DNA of 64,000 nt from Channallabes apus (Eukaryota > Chordata > Actinopteri > Siluriformes > Clariidae), in assembly GCA_030522415.1 (NCBI GenBank), contig CM060112.1:7823001-7887000 (forward strand). The letters run 5' to 3'. This document shows positions 54,719-64,000 of this stretch, piece after piece (positions within the stretch are counted from its first letter, which is position 1; each line of letters starts with the position of its first letter). Position numbers and translations under genes: made by a program. The notes beneath the pieces are model-generated. The model did no database searches and was not told the DNA's origin. It worked only from the letters and a program-made list of their open reading frames with translations.

Positions 54719-55820
54719 ATCAATTTATTGAATTACCGCACACTATAAAGAGTCAACACTACAAGATAGACCAGAGTCCATTGTCCTAACTCAGAATTCT
54801 GATATAATAATACATAATGAATAATAATACCTGATAATAGTACACATAATAACACTAAAATGATAAACGTTCTGAGTTGCTGTATTTTTAATATCAGAAT
54901 GAGTTCAGTTGGACTGAATCTGTTATTTTTCAATGTCATGTGGTAAGAGGCTTGAATTTAAGTTCAATAAGCAGAATATACTGTTCATGTTTGCATGTTT
55001 TTATATTGGGAGCTTAACAGTACTGAACACTTGACTACTACTATAGTGATACAGTGTATGCTGTCATTTATAAGTAAATCTTGATATAACAAACATTAAC
55101 GTATCATGGTGAAGAAAAAAACTGCGATTTTCTGGTAACAAAATTGTGGCTCGTAAAAAGGCTGAATGGCGAGTGACTCCGGAAATCCACTAACCACATT
55201 GGCCAATGAGCAGAAAAGTTAATGTCAAACCCTGCTGACTACCTGTGGAAACTACAGCCAGACAGCTTCTCAGTCTTAATTTGAAAACTACTGACTGCCT
55301 GTCTGCCTGTGGAACCTGTCACCTGAATCCCTGACAGCCTCATTGTTGCTCAGATGACCAGCCTGTTTGTGAAACCCACTAACTGCCTTCCTGTGGAACC
55401 TACTTACTGCATCTCGAAGCAAGCTACTGGTTGCCTTCCTGTAGAACCTACAGAATACCTCTATGTGGAAATATAAACTGCCTTCTTCTGGAAAATACCC
55501 ACTGCCTTCCCTGTGGAACATATGGTACCATATTCTTTCTTGGGAAACCTAATGGCTGTTCATATTTTGAATCTACCTTCTGCCTCCCTGTGGAAGCTAC
55601 AGATTGCCTCTCTGTGGATTCTAGCCTGACTACCCTGTGTGTAACTTACTGAATGTCTTCCTGTGAAACTGACTGGCTGCCACCCCGTGGAATCTCCTGC
55701 CTGGTTCCCTGCAGAAACCAGATAACTGCCTTCCCACAACCTGCTGACTATCTCTCTGTGGAATCTACCAACTGCTTCCCTTTGGAATCTACAAACTGTC
55801 TTTTCTTGGTTCTGCAGTAA
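54110..55820 (-). repeat. Degenerate 24-bp minisatellite, split by a hAT-like element
   Basis: The blocks 54110-54407 and 55235-55820 are made of diverged units resembling CTGCCTCCCTGTGGAA plus CTACAGA, about 24 bp each. On the minus strand the period of eight codons gives motifs such as GRFHREAV, SGFHKQAG and CSFHREAE in open frames 55521-55288 and 55991-55560. Unit divergence is high, so the array is old. Confidence 0.75.
54408..55234. mobile_element. hAT-like transposon inside the minisatellite
   Basis: Ends CAGGGTTTGACGTT (54408) and AATGTCAAACCCTG (ending 55234) pair at 13 of 14 positions. Candidate 8-bp duplications CTCCCTAC (54400-54407) and CTGACTAC (55235-55242) agree at 6 of 8. Minisatellite units resume directly after. 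The interior (CACCCGCCCACCCGCC, GGCGGGTAATAA, GGCGGGTAG) has no open frame worth calling. A (CA)n tract lies at 54679-54714. Confidence 0.75.
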
Positions 55821-56469
55821 TATGGTTATACAAGAGGTGACTTCACAAAAACATGAAGTGGACTCATATTTTAGCAATGAACACAGCAGGAAAGCTGGCG
55901 AAGTAAGCAGGCCTCTAGGCACCTCTACATTTTTCTCAGCAGTAGATAAAAAGACTAATCTAGTTTTAACTTTGTCAGTTGACATTTGCATGATAAATGC
56001 TCCAAAACTAAGCTCACCTATTCTTTGTTGAATATTTCCGAATTTTAATATTTGGATTTAATTCACAGTCCTTTGGAGAACAATTTAACATATCTAAATA
56101 GAATCCAAGTAGATTTGTTTTAATGCAAAGTCATTGGAAGTGTTCAAATGTTAAAGTTTTCTCAGTACGTCGGAGTCATCATGATCAAACTGCCTGCTTC
56201 ACGCCTGAAATGCTGGCCTCCCATGAACTCCCTTAATGGATTTAAATATCAGGACTGTTCGAGGGATGTGAGGATAACTCCCAGCTGAGTTCCTGAAATG
56301 TTCAAGTGACGGATTACTGAGTTGAATGATTGTGTGTACAATTCCCACAAACAGATGCATCCCTTTCACAAGGTGTCAACAAGTTATTTTTAAATTTTCA
56401 AGGATCGGTCATTCCACTCGCTGAATGTCCACAGGTATGGCTGCAATGGGCTCTGAGCCACCTTGGATC
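55821..56469. other. Unassigned intergenic DNA
   Basis: No feature supported. Confidence 0.45.
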
Positions 56470-56640
56470 TTTAAAATGTTTGCACCATTCAAATATTTTC
56501 CTGCTAATGAGAGTCTCATCAGCATACTGTGCTTGAAGTCTTCTGTAAATGTCAACCAGTTTTATGCCTTTATTCATGAGAAATTTCATCACAAATCCCT
56601 TTGACTTGAATATCCCTTTTATATTCGGTGTTTTGGCAAA
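56470..56640 (-). mobile_element. Mariner-type transposase HTH fragment
   Basis: The minus strand reads MKFLMNKGIKLVDIYRRLQA, then YADETLISRKIFEWCKHFKD, the N-terminal helix-turn-helix (HTH_48 type) of mariner transposases, also seen in transposase-derived genes. It lacks the linker WVPH-type motif and the catalytic DD34D domain. No terminal repeats were found. Confidence 0.65.
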
Positions 56641-56667
56641 AACAAAGGGCCGGTATTGCTGTAGCAT

Positions 56668-58436
56668 ACTTGGTCACCTTGACTTTATAAAAACACGAGT
56701 GTGTTTGGTCAAAATCATGAATAATTGAATATATACCACCTGAAATAGGATATCTGTGTACAGTATAACAAATCCAACGATGACAAACTGTTAATTAGCT
56801 CCTGAACCTTGCCTGTCATACAGTATCACAGATTCACTAGTGTAGATAGTATGTCACGTTAAAGTGGCTTTTAATATAACTGTAATCACACTATCAGCAT
56901 GAATTAATTAACAATAGCTTGGAGACAGACACCTGATATGAGGAGGTTATGGTTTGTTAGCTCAAGCTTTATCCGAATATCAGAGGCATAATTAACGCTA
57001 GAGTAATTCCTCCTGAGTGGAGATTAAGACTAATGAAGACATCCAGTCACACGTTTCTGACGAACTCGAACACTTAGGGAAATTCTGCTCTCAGATTGTC
57101 ACATTTAGGTCAAAACCCGAGCTCTTTCTCATCCTATAGAGAGGATAAGGCACCCGCTCCTTTAATTATTCTCTTATGAAATTAATTAACGGGATTACTA
57201 GAGGATTCCCAATAGGCACTGATGAGCAAGTGGATGAGTGGATAAAAGAAGGCTTTGTCCTGTCGCCTGCTTTTAAAAAGCCTCATACATCATCATCATA
57301 GGTTATATATTTATAATTAAATGAGTCTTTGTATTCCATTGATTTAGACTCGTGAAACGCGTTGAGGTTGGCCCATCATTTCCAGCGGCAAGTTAATAGA
57401 TAAACAGCATAAAAGACAGAAATGAGGCATATTCATAAAGCGGATAAAAACGATAAGTAAACCATTTACAGTCATGCTCGCATTTGACGAGTCTTTTAGC
57501 ATAAGAAATAAAATGTATTATGGCCATTAGTCTTGGTGAGAGCCTCTTGGCTAAAATGCTAATTTAAAAAGCCTGCGCAGCTGATGTATGCTTGCTAATT
57601 TCGTCATATTGCTTGCTTTACTGAAGGATTGAAGGTAATATCTTTAACGCTCGTTGGCATGCTGTGATTGTCTCACCACAACATCGATAAACTGTGTATA
57701 ATGATAAAAATGTGTTTTTGCCCATACATAAAAAATGAGATCTGACTCATTCCTAATAAAACACCGCCAGAGAAACACAAGCAGGCTCTTTCGAGTGCAT
57801 ACGTGCATGAGGATGTCTGCGTGTGTGTGTTCTGAATTTGTGCTGCTGCTTTTTGAACACACAATCATCCTTTAATAAGGTGAAGCGATGCATGTAATGA
57901 AACGCGGCATCGGGGAAGAGTGGAAAGAGCAACGTTATCGAAGGCTAATTGTAAGATCCTGCGTCACATCAAGGCCGAATACACGTCAGAACATTTTTAA
58001 AAGTCCGGACGGAGAGTCGAGGCATGGTTTTATTTCACCGCACTATGAGTTAAACCATACTTCTCAAATGGGAATCACTAATATTATTCCCAAATCATGC
58101 GTTCTGATTGGCTGGGAGCATTAGGATTGATAAAGCATGACTCACAGACGATTCATCCTGTTGTACTTGCAGCACTCTGCACTGCTGTACATGATTTCAC
58201 ATGGGCACCCTTGAGGATTGGCACTTTCCCAAAATAGGTCAGTGCTATCTCACCTGGATACTGTAGATTACTAAGTCATAACTATCATAGAAACCTGTCT
58301 TATGCTCATCCCAGTCCTCATACTGCATATCCTTTCAACACACAGCAGTGTTTGTCTTTATTCTTCTACACTTGTAATTTAATGATGAAATGAAATGAAA
58401 TGAAATGAAATTAGATGAAAGAGAATGAGCTCCCTT
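56668..58436. other. Largely unique DNA, candidate conserved non-coding region at 56880-57650
   Basis: No transposon sequence was recognised for about 1.7 kb, the longest such stretch in this half of the window. The part 56880-57650 contains many TAATTA-type cores (AATTAATTAACAATAG, TTAATTATTCTC, GAAATTAATTAACGG) and even composition, as in vertebrate developmental enhancers. This is inference. No open frame is convincing. Confidence 0.3.
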
Positions 58437-59404
58437 TTGAATCTGGTTCTCTTAGGGTTTCCTCCTCATCACATCTGGATATATATATATTTTAGTTTTT
58501 TTACTTTGGCTTTCTCATGAGCAATCTGGATTTCGGTAAAGCTGCTTTATTAAAGTGCCTATTGTTTACACCATCATGCAAATATAAATTAAGGGTTTAT
58601 TGGGTGGTCTTTGAGTCCAGAAGGTTATAAGTTCATCTCCCAAGATTGTCAGAAAAGCACTGATGGCCTTTGGTAACAAAAACTTTTCTTCTTCAATGCA
58701 AAAGGGATTAGAAGCCCCATAGAAAGGTATAGAAACTACAATCTGGAAAGCAGTGCACTTATCACAACTCACACTGGACCTCATTCCCTCTGATCCTCCA
58801 GCTCTGCTCGGTTGGTCCCACCATCCCACAGGGATCAAGGAAGACATGTGCCTACCGTCATGCGTCTAGCATGTTTGCTGTTCTGGCACCTACTGTAGGT
58901 GGTGGAATGAACTTCCTCTAAATGTCTGTAACAGCTGAGTCTCTAAGTGACATCTAAGGACCTATATGATTCAGAATTATCAGAAAAAAAAAGAATAATA
59001 AATAAATAAATAAATAAAAATCCTTCTGTTGGTCTTTGACTGCTGCTTCTTCTGGTCAGTAGCCTAGGGAACCAATGTTAGGATCTATTTATTGATGGAA
59101 ACTTATGTAAGTCCTTTTTATATGAATCCAGGATTATTAACCTGGTAATGTCACTATAGTCTATGCTACTCCTCTACTTGATATAATCTATATTATGTGT
59201 CCTACTTTTATTTTTCATTTAATACTATAACCACACAAAATTACGATGATATTTATGACAATGCATTCTTTATTGTCCCAAAACATAAATGTACTTTTTG
59301 TGCAACAGCTTCAGTTAAACCTAGTGTTTATTTGGCTTCGATTTTTCTGTTATTTAATGCTTTTATTTGACAACGGAACAATTATGTTCTAGATCAGTAA
59401 TTCT
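58437..59404. other. Possible decayed LINE 3' UTR, otherwise unassigned
   Basis: GAATCTGGTTCTCTTAGGGT, then TTCCTCCTCATCACATC, resembles the L2 3' UTR at about 62936-62976. (AAAT)n lies at 58996-59018. Confidence 0.35.
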
Positions 59405-59487
59405 CCATTGATTCTGTAAAGCTGCTTTGTGACAATGACCTTTGCTAAAAGCTCTATAAAAATAAAATTGAATTGAATTGAGTTGAA
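59405..59487 (+). repeat. L2/CR1-like LINE 3' tail
   Basis: TGTAAAGCTGCTTTGTGACA, then AAAAGCTCTATAAAAATAAA and (ATTGAATTG)n, is the same tail as at 63.1 kb. Confidence 0.82.
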
Positions 59488-60030
59488 TGAGTAGGGAACA
59501 TGTGCAGGGGAATCCAAATAGTATCAGCTGATACTAGATCAGATTTAGCATAGAATGAATTTAAAAAATCGTTTTATCAATCTCAAGCTATGCCTTACTA
59601 GTTTAAAACCATTAGGATTGATTAATGTTAGATGTGAACACTGAAGCACACTTATACCCATGGTGAGACAGATAGGCAACATCATTCAGCAACACCAAGC
59701 GGTCCAGGTCTGTAATCATGAAGGTTCTTTTACAAACAAAATAGTCATGGTAAATAGACAAGCTTGACGTTTGCTACCTCTTCTATTTAAAACAAAGTAC
59801 CCAAACTTGCGGTTCTGTAATTGGTTTATTCCTTTATTTTGAGCTTTGACTGGACCTTGCATGCTGTATTTACTGTATGCAATTTAATTTGTTTCTATTT
59901 TACATGGTCCATGAGAAATGAATGAATTTTGTTCATGTTTATTCCACCTGTTGTTATATTTGACATTTTATTCATCACTGCTACTGATGTGTTATGGAGT
60001 GTTCCCTGAAGCAAGCATTAATGAATTCGC
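59488..60030. other. Unassigned intergenic DNA
   Basis: No feature supported. Confidence 0.45.
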
Positions 60031-60632
60031 CAGAGGTGGAAGGTAAAACTGTAAGTAATTTTTTCTTTGTTGCTGTACTCAAGTAGATACTTCATGCATC
60101 TGCACTTTACTTAAATAGTTGTATTAGTGGACACTTTGTACTTTTACTCCACTACATCCTACAACAAATATACAATATGTTCTACTTTAATAAATTTCTG
60201 CATGATGATCCATTACATACCTGGGGTGGTGCATAATAAGCAGTAATATTGCTGCCTGCTGGCTCATAACCAACTGCATGACCTGCATTCCCTACTTATG
60301 TAGCAGGTGTTTGAAATGCTGAAGTGGTTGCAAATAGCGACAATACAACATGTCCATAATCAGGAAGTAGAGAGGCGTGGAGGCCGAGAGATAGAGAGCG
60401 AGAGAAATTTTATAAGAAACGAGTCTTTTAAGAGTTCTTTACTGTGACTTAATAGCTACTGTGAACTAACAGAACCTCAGTACTTTTGGTACTTCAGTAA
60501 ATTTGAAGGTCAGTTGCTCAAGTAGAATTGTACATGGCGGAGTTCTACTTTTACTTGAATAATATTTTACCCAGGGTATCTCTATTTTTATTCATGTACA
60601 GGATCTATGTACTTCTTCTACCTTTCTACTTT
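60031..60632. mobile_element. hAT-like non-autonomous element, degenerate
   Basis: The left end CAGAGGTGGAAGGTAA is hAT-like. Near both ends are CTCAAGTAGATACTT, GTACTTTTACTCCACTAC and TTCTACTTTTACTTGAAT, as in the 4.2-kb and 39.1-kb elements. The right end TTCTACCTTTCTACTTT is a degenerate inverse. No target duplication was confirmed. Confidence 0.45.
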
Positions 60633-61164
60633 AAGACATTTCTTAACAATGAATAAGATGACAAAAATGAAACCTTCAGTTCAACATATATTTTTCTTGA
60701 AGGATATAAAGGACTTGCACTTATACAAGCCCATTTATACCTGGCTCTGAAATTATTCTATATACCTCTCTATGCTTTTTTATACATAAACTTCCTGAAG
60801 GGTGAGAAGCTGTCTGCCTCTCATAATTTTCATGGCTTTTTGTGTGAGGTGGCTAATCTAAGCCCTCAGCTGGACACTCAGGTTGCCAAACCATGCTGAG
60901 ATGCCATGGCACAGTAAATTCTCGACAACAGCATGAGAGGACAAAAGCAACTCTTAAAGCTCTAAGCCTGCACAGCAAATGGAGTCACCGCTGGACCTTA
61001 ATGCACACCCTACTACGCTCTATGTGAGCTGCTTATTAAAATGTACGTCATGGGATTACTGGAACCTGAAAAATAAGAAAGCATTCTACCTGAACAGGAT
61101 AGACATTTCCAGCTTTACTTTAAAGAGCTTTAAAAAGAAAAACCTCTGCGGGTCTGCTCTGTTG
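60633..61164. other. Unassigned intergenic DNA
   Basis: No feature supported. The open frame 60979-61431 runs into the Tc1 relic and is not a gene. Confidence 0.4.
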
Positions 61165-61440
61165 TCATTGGCAGTGGATCCTTTGGGTGCTGTTTTGGAC
61201 TTGATTGCATTGAGATCTTTAGAGTTTGGAGGCCATGTTGAAGGCCTTGGGCTCTTTGCTTTTTCAGCTGCAGCGCGTTGTGAAGCATTAGGTGTCCTAG
61301 TGCCTTTCTATCATGAACATCTTTTTTTTTTTTTTTTGCATTTTTGTAGGATCAGACCACACAGGCTTGCATTTGTTCCCCAGAGGCATAAACAAGCCTT
61401 GAGTGCCCATAATCCTGTCACTAGATTGTAGGTATATAAT
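61165..61440 (-). mobile_element. Tc1-like transposon relic, same family as 1.8 and 43.4 kb
   Basis: GGATCCTTTGGGTGCTG, ATTGCATTGAGATCTTTAGA and AGCCTTGAGTGCCCATAATC, then CTGTCAC, repeat the block order of the relics at 1.8 kb and 43.4 kb. A T-run of 17 interrupts it at about 61322. Confidence 0.6.
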
Positions 61441-61459
61441 TGATAATTATACAGCTAGA

Positions 61460-62134
61460 AGTAAAATCTTAGATCACACCGTAACTTTAGATGGCCTTTC
61501 TGTTCCATCAAGTGCAACAGTAAAAGACCTCGGCGTGATTATAGATTCCAGCCTTTCATTTGAAGCTCATGTAGATAATATTATCAGGATAGCATTCTTT
61601 CACCTCAGAAATATCGCCAAGATAAGAAATATATTGTCGCTAAACGATGCAGAAAAACTAGTTCATGCTTTTATCACTTCTAGGTTGGACTATTGTAATG
61701 CCTTACTGTCTGGTTGTTCAGCTAGATGCATAAACAAGCTTCAGCTAGTCCAGAATGCAGCAGCGAGAGTCCTCACTAGAACCAGAAGATATGAGCACAT
61801 CGCCCTTATCCTATCTTCACTACATTGGCTCCCTGTGAAATTTCGCATTGATTTTAAAATACTACTCTTGACATATAAAGCATTAAATGGTCTCGTGCCG
61901 CAGTATCTGAGCGAACTGCTAGTGTATTACGATCCGCCACGCCTACTTCGGTCAAAGGATGCAGGCTGCTTGTCAGTAATGCGTATTATGAAAACTACAG
62001 CTGGGGGCAGAGCTTTTTCTTACAAAGCCCCAAAATTATGGAATAGTCTTCCAAATAGTGTTCGGGACTCAGACACAGTCTCAGTGTTTAAGTCTAGGCT
62101 AAAAACCTATTTATTTAGTCAAGCATTTTTATAA
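61460..62134 (+). pseudogene. LINE ORF2 C-terminal part
   Basis: An uninterrupted frame of about 220 residues: KDLGVIIDSSLSFEAHVD, AFFHLRNIAKIRNILS, YCNALLSGCSARCINKLQLV, LSSLHWLPVKFRIDFKILLL, AFSYKAPKLWNSLPNSVRDS. This is the thumb and C-terminal segment downstream of the RT palm. The catalytic YADD lies before the truncation and is absent. The apparent upstream Met (61403) belongs to the Tc1 relic. Confidence 0.85.
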
Positions 62135-63165
62135 ATAGATTTGCCATACGGTAAAGGAGCAGATCTGGGGGACTCATGGACGTAGAGTATTATGGTGAAC
62201 TGGTATGTTTAGATGCTGTCTTCCTCAGTCTCATTTGATCACTCAGGTTTGTTGACGGTGAGGTGATTGTTTGCTTTACATCTCAGGGAGCCCTCATGTT
62301 TGTGTTTCCTTCTGGCTCTCCCTTTTAGTTATGCTGTCATAGTTAGTCCTGCCGGAGTCCCTGCTTGCACTCTACAATAAATATACATTCACATTAGACA
62401 TTATGTGACTGTGACCATACCTAATTGCCATCTCTCCTCTTCTTCTCTTTCTCCCCCTCTTTCTCTTTCCTCTCTCCCCCTGTCTCCCCCTTTCACTCTT
62501 TCTCTCTCTCTCTCTCTCTCTCTGTCGAGCTACACATGTGGTTCCTGAGCTGCCAGTGATCCAGACTCCCTCTGCCCTCCGGACCTGTCTGATCCATCCT
62601 GGTGCCCCGTTTCTGGTTGGAGGTCTCGTCGCATGGATGCCCCGTGTGTCTCTTTGGGATGCATCTGGTGTCTGGGGATGATTCTCTCTACTTAGAAGAC
62701 AGTTCTGGCCTCGACTGGTGTTGTCAGCTGTTTCTCTGAGGACTTGACAATTCGATAGTTCAGGACTGGAACTTTCTACAAGTCTATCTGAGTCTCGAAT
62801 AACTACTGGACTCAATTTTAACATCAATTAACATCAACTATTACAGCTGAACTGCCTGCCACCTAACACACTGTATAAATGCAGATCATTTCCTGCTACA
62901 GTATCTGTTTCACCCAGATGAGGATGGGTTCCCTGTTAAGTCTGGTTCCTCTCAAGGTTTCTTCCTATTACCATCTCAGGGAGTTTTTCCTTGCCACTGT
63001 CGCCCTCGGGCTTGCTCACCAGGGACTATCTGAACATTTTGATTGATACAAACCATACAACCATTCCATACAAACTTAAATAATTCTTTTGATTGTGTAA
63101 AGCTGTTTTGAGACAATGTCAATTGTTAAAAGCGCTATACAAATAAAATTGAATTGAATTGAATA
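61460..63165 (+). mobile_element. L2/CR1-like LINE, 5'-truncated, with 3' UTR and tail
   Basis: Begins within the ORF2 C-terminal region, continues to a stop at 62132-62134, and has a 3' UTR of about 1 kb ending in AAAGCGCTATACAAATAAAA and (TTGAATTGAA). The 3' UTR shares GGTTCCTCTCAAGGTTTCTT and GAGTTTTTCCTTGCCACTGT with the minus-strand LINE at 29 kb. A (CT)n tract lies at 62499-62522. 5' truncation is usual for LINEs. Confidence 0.88.
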
Positions 63166-63187
63166 ATTAGTGTTAATGTATTAATGC

Positions 63188-63314
63188 TATAGTGGCACCC
63201 TTTCCACGGTGTACCCGGCCTTGTGCCATAAGCCTCCTGGGATAGGCTCCAGGTCCCCACGACGCTGAATACAGGATAAAGCGGTATAGAAGATGAGTGA
63301 GTGAGTGAGTGAGT
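63188..63314 (+). repeat. SINE 3'-end fragment
   Basis: GGGATAGGCTCCAGGTCCCC, then GGATAAAGCGGTATAGAAGA and (GTGA)n, is the 3' end of the 5.15-kb SINE family in plus orientation. Confidence 0.8.
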
Positions 63315-63834
63315 ATTAATGCTATGTGATTCATTCATTCATTCATCTTCTGATGAATGCTATGTGATGTTAATTTTAATTAGTGAATGTTCAAATTAAC
63401 ATGCCTTACATGAGTAACTGTCTGAAGAGGACAAAAAGGGCAGGGGTGAAAAGCAACATAAGTGCCTATGCACATCAATTTGGCATGTACTGTATTCAAG
63501 AAACATGATATTAGCGGGACCTTTTGAAAAGTGTGGTGGGCTGAGAAAACATCTTATCTCATTACTGTCAGTGTTTTAAATAAACATTTAAAATGATGTA
63601 AAATTTTGTTTTTCTCAAGCTTTCTCTCAGAGAAAGGAAAAAACTAAACTTTATGGGAAAAACCTTGTATATTTTATCAAAACGTGAAAATGCTTTTCTT
63701 TCAAATACTTTTGAACCTGCCCGTAAAAATATTGTTGCACTGGGGAGCCAGTTAATGCTGTCAATCAACCTAATGATGTCTTCGCACCTAAGTGTTCATC
63801 TCTTGCAAATAATGGTACACTTTAATAGCATGCA

Positions 63835-63872
<38 letters not shown>

Positions 63873-64000
63873 CAGAGAAGAATGCTTACACATTCTGAAC
63901 AGATGACATGAAATCTTCATGTGTACATTTGACTAGTGATATTTAGTTTAGGTGATAAGAGACCAACTGACGTAGATGTACAGTAGGTGATGCTCAAAGT
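63315..64000. other. Unassigned intergenic DNA with a (CAT)n microsatellite
   Basis: (CAT)n occupies about 63834-63869. No gene or element called. Confidence 0.5.

Noticed and set aside
60979..61431. 150-residue plus-strand frame
   Set aside because: It crosses from unassigned DNA into a Tc1 relic and includes a poly-Phe stretch from a T-run.
1..64000. CRISPR array, operons, phage or bacterial features
   Set aside because: No spaced direct repeats or bacterial gene organisation exist. All tandem repeats are microsatellites or minisatellites, and the transposons are vertebrate types.

Overview
The window looks like an AT-rich, gene-poor, intergenic stretch of a teleost fish nuclear genome. 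I found no host protein-coding gene and no standalone tRNA or rRNA gene. The fish assignment rests on the transposon community: V-clade-like Ty3/gypsy chromoviruses, an L2/CR1-type LINE with a fish-type 3' tail, an RTE LINE relic, several fish Tc1 families, PIF/Harbinger and hAT miniatures, and tRNA-headed SINEs, among abundant (CA)n, (TA)n, (TC)n and (TAA)n microsatellites. The species cannot be named from sequence alone.

Layout. 1-9 kb: SINE head, two decayed Tc1-like relics, a hAT miniature with a perfect 8-bp target duplication, a minus-strand SINE and an L2 tail. 9.2-15.5 kb: a complete Ty3/gypsy chromovirus (TSD ATCAT) with a single gag-pol frame, one frameshift near its end, and LTRs of unequal length because a 78-bp minisatellite inside them has 4 units in one and 7 in the other. 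15.5-26.7 kb: mostly unassigned AT-rich DNA with SINEs, a Tigger-like MITE (17.9 kb), a palindrome (22.5 kb) and an internally deleted Tc1 element (24.5 kb) that keeps one intact short ORF. 26.7-34.1 kb: one L2/CR1-like LINE on the minus strand, carrying three later insertions: an LTR element without gag-pol in the 3' UTR, a short DNA-transposon piece in the endonuclease, and a PIF/Harbinger element in ORF1. 34-46.5 kb: SINEs, another hAT-like element, an RTE deletion derivative, a Tc1 relic and a head-to-head Tc1 chimaera. 46.5-51.8 kb: a second, very young chromovirus (504-bp LTRs identical by eye, TSD CCTTA) inserted in a Tc1 transposase relic; its pol is interrupted by a single TGA. 52.1-52.8 kb: an element with roughly 110-bp inverted-repeat arms around Tc1 transposase pieces in opposite orientations. 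54.1-55.8 kb: an old 24-bp-period minisatellite split by a hAT-like element. 56-64 kb: a mariner helix-turn-helix fragment, mostly single-copy DNA, a hAT-like element, a Tc1 relic and the 3' 1.7 kb of another L2 LINE with its TTGAA tail.

Nothing here forms a cooperating gene system. What unites the window is transposon biology: autonomous elements, the non-autonomous derivatives that probably depended on relatives of them, and nested insertions that give a relative chronology. No search or alignment was run. Family names come from motifs and terminal structures read by eye.
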